Source: an uncultured Tateyamaria sp.
Lineage (GTDB): Bacteria > Pseudomonadota > Alphaproteobacteria > Rhodobacterales > Rhodobacteraceae
Length of the DNA: 64,000 nucleotides
Reading direction: 5' to 3'
NCBI RefSeq assembly: GCF_947504105.1
Contig: NZ_CANNGP010000006.1
Span: 115,942-179,941 of the forward strand
In this document: positions 50,237-59,222 of the stretch, piece by piece
How positions within the stretch are numbered: position 1 is the first letter of the stretch
How the letters are laid out: the number at the start of each line of letters is the position of its first letter
Notes under the pieces: model-generated
Databases searched by the model: none
Told to the model about the DNA's origin: nothing
What the model saw: the letters and a program-made list of their open reading frames with translations, nothing else
Position numbers and translations under genes: made by a program

Positions 50237-52657
50237 ATGAATTCGCAATACCGGGTTGTCGTGATTGGCGGCGGTGTGGTGGGGGCTTCGGTCCTGTATC
50301 ACCTGGCAAAGATGGGATGGACCGACGTGGCACTGATCGAACGGTCGGTCCTGACCGCCGGGTCAAGCTGGCACGCCGCAGGCGGCATTCATGCCCTGAA
50401 CGCCGACCCGAACATGGCCGCGCTGCAGGCCTACACCATCGACCTGCTGTCAGAGATCGAGGAAGAAAGTGGCCAGAATATCGGGTTGCACATGACCGGC
50501 GGCCTGACGCTGGCGGGCACACCCGAACGCTGGGAATGGCTGCAATCGGCCTACCGCATCTTCCAGTCCATCGGGATCGAGGATTGCGAGCTACTGACCC
50601 CACAACAGGCGCAGGAACGCTGCCCGATCATGTCCACGGACGGCGTGCTAGGCGCCATGTGGGCCGATCGCGAAGGGTACGTGGACACCACCGGCACCGT
50701 GCACGCCTATGCCACGGCGGCCAAGAAACGTGGCGCATCCGTCTTTGAACACACCAAGGTCGAAGCACTGGAACAGGTCCATGACGGTTGGATCGTCAAG
50801 ACGGACAAGGGCGACATCCGCTGCGAACACGTGGTCAACGCCGCAGGCCTCTGGGCAAAGCAGGTGGGCCGCATGGCGGGTGTGGAATTGCCGGTCTCCC
50901 CGCTCAAACACCACTACCTGATCACCGACCAGATCCCCGAAGTCGCCGCCCATGATTTTGAGATGCCGATGACCGTGGACCTCGAAGGGTTCACGTACAT
51001 GCGGCAGGATCAGAAGGGCATCCTGATCGGCATCTACGAGATCGAGCATCAACATTGGGCCATGGACGGCGCGCCATGGAACTACGGGATGGAGCTGTTT
51101 CAGGAAGACCTCGACCGGATCGAGAACGAGCTGATGCTGGGCTTTGCCCGTTATCCATCCGCTGAAAACGTCGGAATCAAGACATGGGTCAACGGCGCCT
51201 TCACCTTCTCACCCGATGGCAACCCGCTGGTCGGACCAGTCCCGGGCAAGCGCGGCTACTGGTCGGCCTGCGCCGTCATGGCTGGCTTCCTGCAGGGCGG
51301 CGGCGTGGGCAAGTCGCTGGCCGAATGGATGATCGAGGGCGAGCCCGAGGCCGATGTCTACTGCATGGACGTCGCCCGCTACGGCAAGTTCGCCGAGAAC
51401 AAGCAGTACATCAAGGAAACCACCGGCCAGTTCTATTCCAGGCGGTTCGTGATGTCCTATCCCAACGAGCAACTGCCCGCAGGCCGTCCGCTCAAAATGG
51501 CCCCGGCCCATGACGCCATGACCGCTGCGGGCTGCCGCTGGGGATCAAGCTGGGATCTGGAAACGCCGCTCTACTTCGCGCCATCCGAGGATTTCGAAGA
51601 GAACCTGACGCTCAAACGCTCAAACGCGCATCAAATCGTGGCCGCCGAATGCAAGAACGTGCGCGAGAATGTCGGCATGGTCGACATCACAGGTTTCTCC
51701 CGGTTCGAGGTGACGGGCCCCAATGCCGAAGTCTGGCTGAACAACGTCATGGCCTCGAAACTACCCGCCCCCGGTCGTGCCAAACTGGCCCCGATGCTGG
51801 GCGAAGACGGTCGGCTCAAGGGCGACCTGACCGTCCTCAACTGGGGCACAGACTCGTCTGGACACTGCACGTGGTGGATCATGGGCTCCTACTACCTCCG
51901 CGCCTGGCACATGCGTTGGTTCGACGACCACATGATCGACGGCGTGCAGGTCCGCGATCTGGGCGAGGAGATGTGCGGCTTTGGCCTCACCGGTCCCAAC
52001 TCCCGCAAGGTGATCGAGAAACTCTGCCATCAGGACATCGGTGCGCTCAAATTCATGGGCTGCGGCGACTTCGATGTGGGCATGATCCGGGCCAAGGTGG
52101 CGCGCATGTCTGTCGCGGGTGAGTTGGGGTACGAGATCAACTGCCGCTACGGCGACCACGTCAACTTGCGCCGGATGCTGCTCGAAGCGGGCGAGGAGTT
52201 CGGCCTGCAAGAATACGGCTTCAACGCCATGCTGTCGCTGCGGCTGGAAAAGTCGTTCGGCATCTGGTCGGCTGAATTTACCCAAGGCTACACCCCCGGC
52301 ATGACCGGCATGGACCGATGGATCGACTGGAACAAGGAGTTCGTAGGCAAGGCTGCGGCTGTCGCTGAGTGTGATGGCAATGGTCCCGCGCAACGGTTGG
52401 TGACACTTGAGGTCAACGCGGATGATGCCGACGCCAGCGGCTACGAACCCGTATGGAACGGAGAAAGGCGCGTGGGATTTGTCACCTCGGGCGGCTACGG
52501 GCACACGGTTCAAAAATCGCTCGCGATGGCGTTGGTCGATGCCGACGCAGCAGTCGAAGGCACGGACCTGAAGGTCCACGTCGTCGGCGTGGAACGGTCC
52601 GCCAAGGTGATCGCCCCCTCACCCTACGACCCGACAGGCAAGGCGATGCGGGGATGA
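50237..52657 (+). CDS. FAD-dependent dimethylglycine/sarcosine dehydrogenase-like enzyme with GcvT domain
   Basis: 806-residue flavoprotein. DAO domain with VVVIGGGVVGASVLYHLAKM (7-26) and SSWHAAGG (43-50), whose His46 aligns with the histidine that binds FAD covalently in dimethylglycine dehydrogenase. A short FAO_M-like bridge (about 375-430) precedes a GcvT folate-binding domain (about 440-715, with ENVGMVDITGFSRFEVTGP and FGLTGPNSRKVIEKL) and a GcvT_C barrel. Such enzymes oxidise an N-methyl group and hand the C1 unit to tetrahydrofolate. GGGGACGGAAC precedes the ATG at 50237. It overlaps the MttB-family gene by ATGA. Dimethylglycine or sarcosine is the likely substrate. Confidence 0.85.
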   Translation: MNSQYRVVVIGGGVVGASVLYHLAKMGWTDVALIERSVLTAGSSWHAAGGIHALNADPNMAALQAYTIDLLSEIEEESGQNIGLHMTGGLTLAGTPERWEWLQSAYRIFQSIGIEDCELLTPQQAQERCPIMSTDGVLGAMWADREGYVDTTGTVHAYATAAKKRGASVFEHTKVEALEQVHDGWIVKTDKGDIRCEHVVNAAGLWAKQVGRMAGVELPVSPLKHHYLITDQIPEVAAHDFEMPMTVDLEGFTYMRQDQKGILIGIYEIEHQHWAMDGAPWNYGMELFQEDLDRIENELMLGFARYPSAENVGIKTWVNGAFTFSPDGNPLVGPVPGKRGYWSACAVMAGFLQGGGVGKSLAEWMIEGEPEADVYCMDVARYGKFAENKQYIKETTGQFYSRRFVMSYPNEQLPAGRPLKMAPAHDAMTAAGCRWGSSWDLETPLYFAPSEDFEENLTLKRSNAHQIVAAECKNVRENVGMVDITGFSRFEVTGPNAEVWLNNVMASKLPAPGRAKLAPMLGEDGRLKGDLTVLNWGTDSSGHCTWWIMGSYYLRAWHMRWFDDHMIDGVQVRDLGEEMCGFGLTGPNSRKVIEKLCHQDIGALKFMGCGDFDVGMIRAKVARMSVAGELGYEINCRYGDHVNLRRMLLEAGEEFGLQEYGFNAMLSLRLEKSFGIWSAEFTQGYTPGMTGMDRWIDWNKEFVGKAAAVAECDGNGPAQRLVTLEVNADDADASGYEPVWNGERRVGFVTSGGYGHTVQKSLAMALVDADAAVEGTDLKVHVVGVERSAKVIAPSPYDPTGKAMRG

Positions 52658-54183
52658 CCGACCTCCCCCGCCGTCGCCGCGGTCGTGGTGCGCTACCGCA
52701 AAAGGCGCGCTCCACCAACTACCGCAACCTGCGCAACCCGTTCCCTCCGATGAACGTGTTTTCGGAGGACCGCATCGCGGCCATGCACGAGGCAGCGCTG
52801 GATGTGCTGGAACGGCTGGGGATCAAGGTGCTGCTGCCCGAAGCACGGGCGCAGTTCAAAGCAGGCGGTGCGCGTGTCGATGACAGCTCCGAAATGGTGC
52901 ATATCGGGCACGAGATGGTCGAGGCGGCACTCACCACCGCACCCAAATCCTTCCCCCTGATCGCGGGCAATCCTGACCGCAACCTGGTGATGGAACTGGG
53001 CTCCATGATCTTCCAACCCGGCGCAGGCTGTCCCCATGCCACTGATCTGGAACGGGGCCGCCGACCCGGCACCGAACAGGACTTTCGCGAGCTGATCACC
53101 CTGACCCAACACTACGACGTGCTGCACATGATCCCGCCGCTGGTCGAACCACAAGACGTGCCCATCCACCTGCGTCACTACGCCATGACCAAGGGACAGA
53201 TGGAACTGACAGACAAGCTGCCCTTCATCTATTCGCGCGGCACAGGACAGGTCGAAGAAAGCTTCGAAATGCTGCGCGATTTTCGCGGGCTGTCGGACGC
53301 GGACTTCACCGCCAATTCCCATTGCTACACGATCATCAACACCAACTCGCCCCGGCAACTGGACATCCCCATGGCCCTTGGTGTCATGGACTTTGCCCGC
53401 CACGGCCAGATGGCGATTATCACGCCCTTTACCCTGATGGGGGCTATGGCGCCGATCACGGTGGCGGGCGCCATGACTCTCAGCCATGCGGAGGCCTTGG
53501 CCGCAATTACTCTGGGCCAGTTGGTCAATCCCGGCGCGCCGGTTTGCTATGGCACATTCACCTCGAACGTGGACATGAAATCCGGCGCCCCGGTCTTTGG
53601 CACGCCCGAACACTTCAAAGCCTCACTTGCCGCTGGCCAACTCGCCCGCCACATCGGCCTGCCATGGCGTTGCGCCTCTGGCTCTGCCGCAAATCTAGGC
53701 GACGTACAAGCCGCCAACGAAACGCAATTCGGAACATGGGGATGTTTGTTGGCCGGGGCCACTGTCACGCTGCACGCCGCCGGTTGGCTGGAAGGCGGCT
53801 TGACCATTTCCTATGAAAAGCTGGTCACGGATGTCGAGGTGTTGCAAATGATGGCAGAGCTGTGCGCAACCACACCCGCTGACGAGGCCGAGATCGCAAT
53901 GGATGCACTGGAAGAGGTCCAACCCGGCGGCCACTTCTTTGGCGCAGCGCACACGATGGAACGCTACGCGACCGAGTTCTATGAACCCGTAGTTGCGGAT
54001 TTCGCCAATTTCGGCACATGGGAAGAACGCGGCAGCGTCGACGCCACAGCCCGCGCAACAGAGATCTGGAAAGGCATCCTGCGCGACTTCACCCCACCCG
54101 CCACCAACGGCGACCGGATAGAAGCCTTGCACAAATACATCGCAGACCGGACAGCCGCAGGCGGCTGCGCCCCCACAAGCTGA
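52654..54183 (+). CDS. MttB-family (trimethylamine methyltransferase-like) protein without pyrrolysine
   Basis: 509-residue TIM-barrel methyltransferase. It begins with a basic RRRRGRGALPQ-like stretch, then NPFPPMNVFSEDRIAAMHEAALDVLERLGI (quoted as FSEDRIAAMHEAALDVLERL), the MttB family N-terminus; QPGAGCPHATDLERGRRPGT and GAMAPITVAGAMTLSHAEAL follow. The frame has no in-frame TAG, so it belongs to the non-pyrrolysine branch, members of which demethylate glycine betaine, proline betaine, carnitine or butyrobetaine. Those need a corrinoid protein, not encoded in this window. It overlaps the dehydrogenase gene by ATGA and the TetR gene by TGATG. Confidence 0.85.
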   Translation: MTDLPRRRRGRGALPQKARSTNYRNLRNPFPPMNVFSEDRIAAMHEAALDVLERLGIKVLLPEARAQFKAGGARVDDSSEMVHIGHEMVEAALTTAPKSFPLIAGNPDRNLVMELGSMIFQPGAGCPHATDLERGRRPGTEQDFRELITLTQHYDVLHMIPPLVEPQDVPIHLRHYAMTKGQMELTDKLPFIYSRGTGQVEESFEMLRDFRGLSDADFTANSHCYTIINTNSPRQLDIPMALGVMDFARHGQMAIITPFTLMGAMAPITVAGAMTLSHAEALAAITLGQLVNPGAPVCYGTFTSNVDMKSGAPVFGTPEHFKASLAAGQLARHIGLPWRCASGSAANLGDVQAANETQFGTWGCLLAGATVTLHAAGWLEGGLTISYEKLVTDVEVLQMMAELCATTPADEAEIAMDALEEVQPGGHFFGAAHTMERYATEFYEPVVADFANFGTWEERGSVDATARATEIWKGILRDFTPPATNGDRIEALHKYIADRTAAGGCAPTS

Positions 54184-54857
54184 TGTCAGAGCCGCTTCTC
54201 CACCGCGACGACCCCGCCAAGGATCCGCTGGTCGGCAATATCAAGGTCACGCGCCAGGACTGGCTGAACGCAGCCCTTTCCGTGCTCAAGCAAGGCGGGG
54301 TCGAGGCCGTGAAAGTGGCAGAGATGGCCGGGCAAATGGGTGTCTCACGATCCAGTTTCTACTGGTACTTCAAGAACCGCACTGACCTACTGAATGCCCT
54401 GCTGGATCATTGGGAACGCAGCAACACGGCGGCCATGGTCGCGCAGGCAAACGCCCCTGCCCGCACGATCACCGATGCCTGCTGCAACGTCTTTCGCTGC
54501 AACATCAACACCGCGCTCTTCGACAATCGGCTCGACTTTGCCATCCGGGATTGGGCGCGGCGCTCCGAACGGGTCAATGCGGTCCTCAAAGCTGGCGACG
54601 ATGCACGCATCGCAGCCCTGACACATATGTTCCTGCGGTTCGACTATCCCGAACTGGAGGCAAAGGCGCGGGCGCGGGTCATCTACTACATGCAGCTTGG
54701 CTACGACGACGCCAACCTTGGCGAAACGCTGGACGAACGGCTGGCAATGGTGCCCGGATACCTCGTCGCCTACACAGGCCACACCGCATCAGACGCCGAA
54801 ATCGAGGCCTTCGCCACCTACGCCCGCGACGTCACCGGCCACACCGGCCCTGCTTGA
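54183..54857 (+). CDS. TetR-family transcriptional regulator
   Basis: 224 residues. The helix-turn-helix region is EAVKVAEMAGQMGVSRSSFYWYFKNRTDLLNALLDHW (quoted as MAGQMGVSRSSFYWYFKNRT, about residues 44-63), typical of TetR proteins; the rest is an all-helical ligand and dimer domain. The ATG is in a TGATG junction with the MttB-family gene. It probably represses its own operon by binding the palindrome at 50170-50189, and may also act on the pobA promoter just downstream. Confidence 0.87.
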   Translation: MSEPLLHRDDPAKDPLVGNIKVTRQDWLNAALSVLKQGGVEAVKVAEMAGQMGVSRSSFYWYFKNRTDLLNALLDHWERSNTAAMVAQANAPARTITDACCNVFRCNINTALFDNRLDFAIRDWARRSERVNAVLKAGDDARIAALTHMFLRFDYPELEAKARARVIYYMQLGYDDANLGETLDERLAMVPGYLVAYTGHTASDAEIEAFATYARDVTGHTGPA

Positions 54858-54876
54858 CCTTTTTCCAAAATAGTTA

Positions 54877-54888
54877 TGTCGTATGACA
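54877..54888. promoter_or_regulatory. short inverted repeat before pobA
   Basis: TGTC-GTAT-GACA lies 19 bases before the pobA ATG, in the 50-base gap after the TetR gene. It could be a regulator site, but the arms are only four bases and there is no matching copy elsewhere that I noticed. Confidence 0.25.
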
Positions 54889-54907
54889 AATCTCTGGGGA
54901 GGGTATC

Positions 54908-56077
54908 ATGCGCACTCAGGTCGTCATCGTCGGCGGTGGGCCGTCCGGCCTGTTGCTGGGCCAGTTGCTGTACAAGGCCGGGATCGAAACGGTCGTTCTT
55001 GAGCGCAAATCCCGCGAATATGTCCTTGGTCGCATCCGCGCAGGCGTGCTGGAACGGGGCCTATTCGGTCTGATGGGCGAAGCGGGTGTGGACACCCGGA
55101 TGAAGGCGGAAGGCTTCGCGCATGACGGCACGCTCATCGCCTATGACAACGACATGTTCCGCGTGGATTTCACCACCCACACTGACGCAACGGTTCTGGT
55201 CTACGGACAAACCGAAGTGACGCGCGACCTTTATGATGCGCGCGATGCAACAGGCGGCGACACGCGGTTCGAGGTCGAAGATGTCGTGATACACAACGCC
55301 GACACCGACGCGCCTCATGTCACCTTCTCCCAACACGGCCAAAACCACCGGATCGACTGTGATTTCGTGGCGGGTTGCGACGGGTTTCACGGCGTCAGCC
55401 GTCAGACAATTCCCGAAGCCGTGCGGCAGGAGTATGAAAAGGTCTATCCCTTCGGCTGGCTCGGCATCCTGTCCGAAACGCCGCCCGTCAACGATGAACT
55501 GATCTATGCCAACTCGGACCGCGGCTTTGCCCTCTGCTCGATGCGGAACGAGAACCTCAGCCGATACTACATCCAGTGTGACACATCAGATGACCCGTCA
55601 AACTGGACCGACGACACCTTCTGGGACGAGCTGCGCCGCCGTGTCCCGCCACAAGCGGCAGACACTCTGATCACCGGCCCCAGCATCGAAAAATCCATCG
55701 CCCCGCTGCGCAGCTTCGTGTGCGAACCCATGCGTTGGGGGCGTCTGTTCCTGTGCGGCGACGCGGCCCATATCGTTCCACCGACCGGCGCCAAGGGCCT
55801 CAACACCGCCGCATCTGACGTTCACTATCTGAACCAGGGACTGCGCCAATTCTACGGTGATAACGACAGCAATGGGATCGACCGTTACTCGGAACACGCT
55901 CTGGCCCGCGTCTGGAAAACACAACGCTTCAGCTGGTGGTTCTCGACCTTGATGCACCACTTTCCCGGGCAAACCGCATTCGACAAGAAAATGCAGTTGG
56001 CAGAGCTTGCATTTTTACGGGACAGCAACGAGGCACAGGCGGCCATGGCGCTCAACTATGTCGGTCTGCCCTATTAG
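54908..56077 (+). CDS. pobA: 4-hydroxybenzoate 3-monooxygenase
   Basis: FAD and NADPH-dependent hydroxylation of 4-hydroxybenzoate to protocatechuate. 389 residues: FAD motif GGGPSG (9-14), CDGFHG (157-162) and CGDAAH (283-288). The active-site residues of the Pseudomonas enzyme (Tyr201, Ser212, Arg214, Tyr222, Pro293, Tyr385) are all present with an offset of one: Tyr200, Ser211, Arg213, Tyr221, Pro292, Tyr384. GGGAGGG precedes the ATG. It stands alone: no pobR-type AraC or IclR regulator and no pca genes are nearby, and the upstream genes are the demethylation operon. Confidence 0.93.
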   Translation: MRTQVVIVGGGPSGLLLGQLLYKAGIETVVLERKSREYVLGRIRAGVLERGLFGLMGEAGVDTRMKAEGFAHDGTLIAYDNDMFRVDFTTHTDATVLVYGQTEVTRDLYDARDATGGDTRFEVEDVVIHNADTDAPHVTFSQHGQNHRIDCDFVAGCDGFHGVSRQTIPEAVRQEYEKVYPFGWLGILSETPPVNDELIYANSDRGFALCSMRNENLSRYYIQCDTSDDPSNWTDDTFWDELRRRVPPQAADTLITGPSIEKSIAPLRSFVCEPMRWGRLFLCGDAAHIVPPTGAKGLNTAASDVHYLNQGLRQFYGDNDSNGIDRYSEHALARVWKTQRFSWWFSTLMHHFPGQTAFDKKMQLAELAFLRDSNEAQAAMALNYVGLPY

Positions 56078-56270
56078 CTTGCGCACCGGCACCATCGACG
56101 CACGTGTCAGCTCGGAGGGGGAGCGGACGCCGTTCAGGCGATCGCGGCAAGCACACTCACATCGCCAGAAGTTGAACGCGGTTCAGAAAGAAGACGCAAC
56201 CTTAGTCTTGAAGCAGTACGCTACAAAAAGGCACGCCGCTTCCGAGCATGCATATTGCAGTGTTGATACT

Positions 56271-57761
56271 TCAGGCTTGTATCAGCTCTGCCAGCTTCAG
56301 TCTTTGGATCTTGCCCGAAGGACCCTTTGGCAGTTCGTTCAGGAAGTGAACTGCATCCGGTGATTTGAAAATGCCAACACGTTCGCGGCACAATTCAATC
56401 AAGGCATCTGCGTTCAAAAGCGACCCATCACGCAGCCGCACAGCCGCTTCGACACGTTCACCATAGCTACCGCATGGGCGTGCAAAGGCAGCAGCCTCGA
56501 CGACGTCAGGATGGGAATAAAGTGCTTCGTCAATTTCCCTTGGCGCAATATTCTCCCCGCCCTTGATGATCAGCTCTTTCAGTCTTCCCGTGACAAACAC
56601 ATAGCCGTCTTCGTCCATCCGGGCGAGGTCACCAGTCCGCAACCAACCGTTCCGAAAAGTGGCCGAAGTCGCATCACTGTTCTTCAGATACTCAAGCAGC
56701 GTGTTGGGTCCACGCACCACAATTTCACCTTCTGTTCCATACGGAGCCTCGCTGCCATCCACTTTCTGAATGGCCACGTCACAGCCGAAGGCGATGCCAG
56801 GCGAGCCGATCTTTCGCGTGGCAGGTGGAAGAGGATTTGAAAAAATCTGTGCTGCCGTTTCGGTTAGCCCCATCGTTTCAATAATCGGGACATCAAAACG
56901 CTTCTCGAAAGCGGACTGAGTTTCGACTGCCAACGCTGAAGAGGCCGAGCGGCCGAAGCGGAGCTGGCGTTTACATCCTTGCGTCGGCTCTGCTGAGCCG
57001 TGAAGCAGATGGGAGATAATCGTGGGCACTACAGAGAACCATGTCGCTCCACTGGCTTCGGACTGTTCCCAGAAACGCGAGGCCGAAAATTTGGCTGCCA
57101 TCGCCAGCGAACCGCCAGACACGAGGCTGCCCATGACCGTCACGCACAGGCCGTTGATGTGATACACGGGCAGAACGCAAAAACCGCGGTCCGCGGCACT
57201 GAGCGCGTGGGCGATGGCGGTTGTCCAGCCGCCAGCCAGCAGACTTGCATGGGTATGCACGACACCCTTGGGTCGCCCGGTTGTGCCCGATGTGTACATT
57301 AAAAGTGCATGATCCTCAGGCATCACCTCGTGCAGATCGACGTTATGTGTGCCGAATAACGGCACCGGCCTTACGTCAGCGGTGTTGGCCTGCGCGAATT
57401 GAGCGGCACAGCTGTCGTGGACGAAGGCATATCGTGCCTCGGAGTGTTGAAGCGCGTAATTGATAGCGTCACGGCCCGCCGCAAGGTTGATCATGGTGGC
57501 GCGAAAGCCGCCATAGACGGCGCCATAAAAGGCAGACACGGCTTCTGGACTGTTTGGCGCGACGATGGCGACGCTTTCACCCTTTTCCACACCCTTTTGG
57601 GTCAGCACCGCTGCAAATCCCTGCGCTGCGGACTGCAGATCCCTCCAACTCAACGCCGTGTCAGTTTCAGGGAACACGATGGCCGTCCCGCCAGATACCG
57701 CTCGCGCATCCAGCCAATCACGAATGGTGCCGCGTGGTGGAGCGTGTCGCTCCAGCTTCAA
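56271..57761 (-). CDS. AMP-forming acyl-CoA synthetase, candidate sulfoacetate-CoA ligase
   Basis: 496-residue ANL-superfamily enzyme. P-loop YTSGTTGRPKG (156-166), TMGLTETAAQIFSNP (acid-binding/A5 region), WLRTGDLARMDEDGYVFVTGRLKELI (hinge, A8; quoted as TGDLARMDEDGYVFVTGR) and the catalytic C-terminal Lys484 in PKGPSGKIQR. It would convert a carboxylate and CoA, with ATP, to the acyl-CoA. The gene overlaps that of an acylating aldehyde dehydrogenase by ATGA and follows a TTT transporter, which is the SauT-SauS arrangement of sulfoacetate catabolism (sulfoacetate to sulfoacetyl-CoA). The substrate is inferred from that context; other short acids are possible. Confidence 0.75.
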   Translation of the reverse strand: MKLERHAPPRGTIRDWLDARAVSGGTAIVFPETDTALSWRDLQSAAQGFAAVLTQKGVEKGESVAIVAPNSPEAVSAFYGAVYGGFRATMINLAAGRDAINYALQHSEARYAFVHDSCAAQFAQANTADVRPVPLFGTHNVDLHEVMPEDHALLMYTSGTTGRPKGVVHTHASLLAGGWTTAIAHALSAADRGFCVLPVYHINGLCVTVMGSLVSGGSLAMAAKFSASRFWEQSEASGATWFSVVPTIISHLLHGSAEPTQGCKRQLRFGRSASSALAVETQSAFEKRFDVPIIETMGLTETAAQIFSNPLPPATRKIGSPGIAFGCDVAIQKVDGSEAPYGTEGEIVVRGPNTLLEYLKNSDATSATFRNGWLRTGDLARMDEDGYVFVTGRLKELIIKGGENIAPREIDEALYSHPDVVEAAAFARPCGSYGERVEAAVRLRDGSLLNADALIELCRERVGIFKSPDAVHFLNELPKGPSGKIQRLKLAELIQA

Positions 57762-59155
57762 TGGCCCGCCTCCTGCCAGTAAGCGCCAAAGATGTCTTCG
57801 AGGGCGGGCTCGCGGTCAGGTATCTCCCGCACAATCTTGGTGGTCTGCAAAAAGTGCTTCCAATGAACATTGTCATCGACCGCGTTGCCACCCCACGCCC
57901 CGCAGCCCATGCTGAGCGAAAACGGCATCCCGTTGGTAAAAGACCCACCCGTCGCAAAAGTATGCGCCTGGTTCACGATAACGCGGCTGGTTGGGATCAT
58001 GGTGGCAAGCTGCATCGCGCGGTTGGGGCTTGTACTGTGCAGGCCGACGGAGTGTCCGGCCCCTTGGTGACACTGAATGGTATCCGTCATGGTAACGGCC
58101 GCCTCGAAATCCGATGCCCGGTACAGCGCCAGCACACGGCTTAGCTTTTCTCCACTCAATGGATGTTCAGGACCAACACCGCTGGTCGGTACGGCTATGT
58201 ATTCTGTCCCCGCGGGGACAATATCCTGCAACCCGAGCGCGGTGATCATCTTGTCGGCATCCTGGGCGATCACTTCCCGGTTCAAATGCCCGTCTGGCCA
58301 GAGCTTCGCCACGATCCCCACCTCGTCGTCCACCACCGCGCCACCGGCACGCTCCAGCGCAGCAACAAATGCGTCATAGACAGCATCCAGCACTACAACA
58401 GCGTTCTCAGAAGAACATGAGGTCGCATTGTCGAATGTTTTCGAAGCGCGGATTTTCTCGGCTGCCGCGTCCAGATCAGCCGTCTCATCCACGATCACGG
58501 TCACGTTGCCCGCTCCCACGGCAACGGCAGGCGTGCCGCAGGTCTGCGCGCGCTGCACGTTGTTCTGGCTGCCAGTCGCGACGACTTTGTCACAGGCTTC
58601 CATCAAGCGTTGCGTTTTCGCTTTCGACCCAGGTGCAGGGACCATCTGGACGAGATCGGGGTTCTCGCCGACCTTGGCGAACTCGGCATGGATAAACTCG
58701 AGCAGCCGCTCGCAAGATGCGACGCCCTTGGGCGACGGAGCGACGACGATCGCGTTGCCGCATTTGAGTGCGTTTATAATGTTGTTGGCGGGCGTTGCTG
58801 CCGGATTGGTCGAAGGCACGATAGCACCAATGACGCCCATGGGACGGGCAATTTCCGTGATGCCCATTTCAGCATCGTCCCGGATAACGCCAAAGGTTTT
58901 GGCATTCGATATGTCGCGCAACAGGCCCAGCGTCTTGCGATGGTTCTTGGTAATCTTGTCAGGCACGTTGCCCAGGCTCGTTGTCTGAACCGCAAGTTCG
59001 GCTAGTTCGCGGTTGCGGGACGGTTCCATGATTGCCCAGCCCACCGCTTGCGCTGCGCGGTCATAGCGATCCTGACTGCCCTCTGCCTCGTACATGGCCT
59101 GCGCGACGCGCGCGCGGTGAAGGATGGCGTCAAGCTCTGCGAGTTCGTCGGTCAT
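57758..59155 (-). CDS. CoA-acylating aldehyde dehydrogenase, candidate sulfoacetaldehyde dehydrogenase
   Basis: 465-residue enzyme of the acylating aldehyde-dehydrogenase group. It contains IGAIVPSTNPAATPANNIINALKCGNAIVVAPSP (quoted as VPSTNPAATPANNIINALKC), GSQNNVQRAQTCGTPAVAVG and the catalytic Cys247 in DNATSCSSENAVV. These features match SauS-type sulfoacetaldehyde dehydrogenase, which reduces sulfoacetyl-CoA to sulfoacetaldehyde; related EutE-type enzymes are an alternative. I chose the ATG at 59155 (MTDELAELDAIL); the longer frame reads through a hairpin. The product would need Xsc for cleavage to acetyl phosphate and sulfite; xsc is not in the window. Confidence 0.78.
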   Translation of the reverse strand: MTDELAELDAILHRARVAQAMYEAEGSQDRYDRAAQAVGWAIMEPSRNRELAELAVQTTSLGNVPDKITKNHRKTLGLLRDISNAKTFGVIRDDAEMGITEIARPMGVIGAIVPSTNPAATPANNIINALKCGNAIVVAPSPKGVASCERLLEFIHAEFAKVGENPDLVQMVPAPGSKAKTQRLMEACDKVVATGSQNNVQRAQTCGTPAVAVGAGNVTVIVDETADLDAAAEKIRASKTFDNATSCSSENAVVVLDAVYDAFVAALERAGGAVVDDEVGIVAKLWPDGHLNREVIAQDADKMITALGLQDIVPAGTEYIAVPTSGVGPEHPLSGEKLSRVLALYRASDFEAAVTMTDTIQCHQGAGHSVGLHSTSPNRAMQLATMIPTSRVIVNQAHTFATGGSFTNGMPFSLSMGCGAWGGNAVDDNVHWKHFLQTTKIVREIPDREPALEDIFGAYWQEAGH

Positions 59156-59174
59156 GTTCGGGCCTTCGTCGGAT

Positions 59175-59192
59175 GGCGGGGTGAACCCCGCC
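59175..59192. promoter_or_regulatory. stem-loop after the second TTT binding-protein gene (REP-like)
   Basis: GGCGGGG-TGAA-CCCCGCC is a perfect 7-bp stem with a 4-base loop between tctC and the aldehyde dehydrogenase gene, followed by GGGCGGGG further on. The minus-strand form GTAGGGCGGGGTTCACCCCG resembles a short hairpin repeat that I recall as frequent between genes in Rhodobacterales. Likely an attenuator or mRNA stabiliser. Confidence 0.5.
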
Positions 59193-59222
59193 CTACGGGA
59201 TCGTGCAGGGCGGGGAAATAGC

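Noticed and set aside
52654..54183. Pyrrolysine-containing trimethylamine methyltransferase
   Set aside because: The family is right but the 509-codon frame has no internal TAG codon, so there is no pyrrolysine site, and no pyl genes are present.
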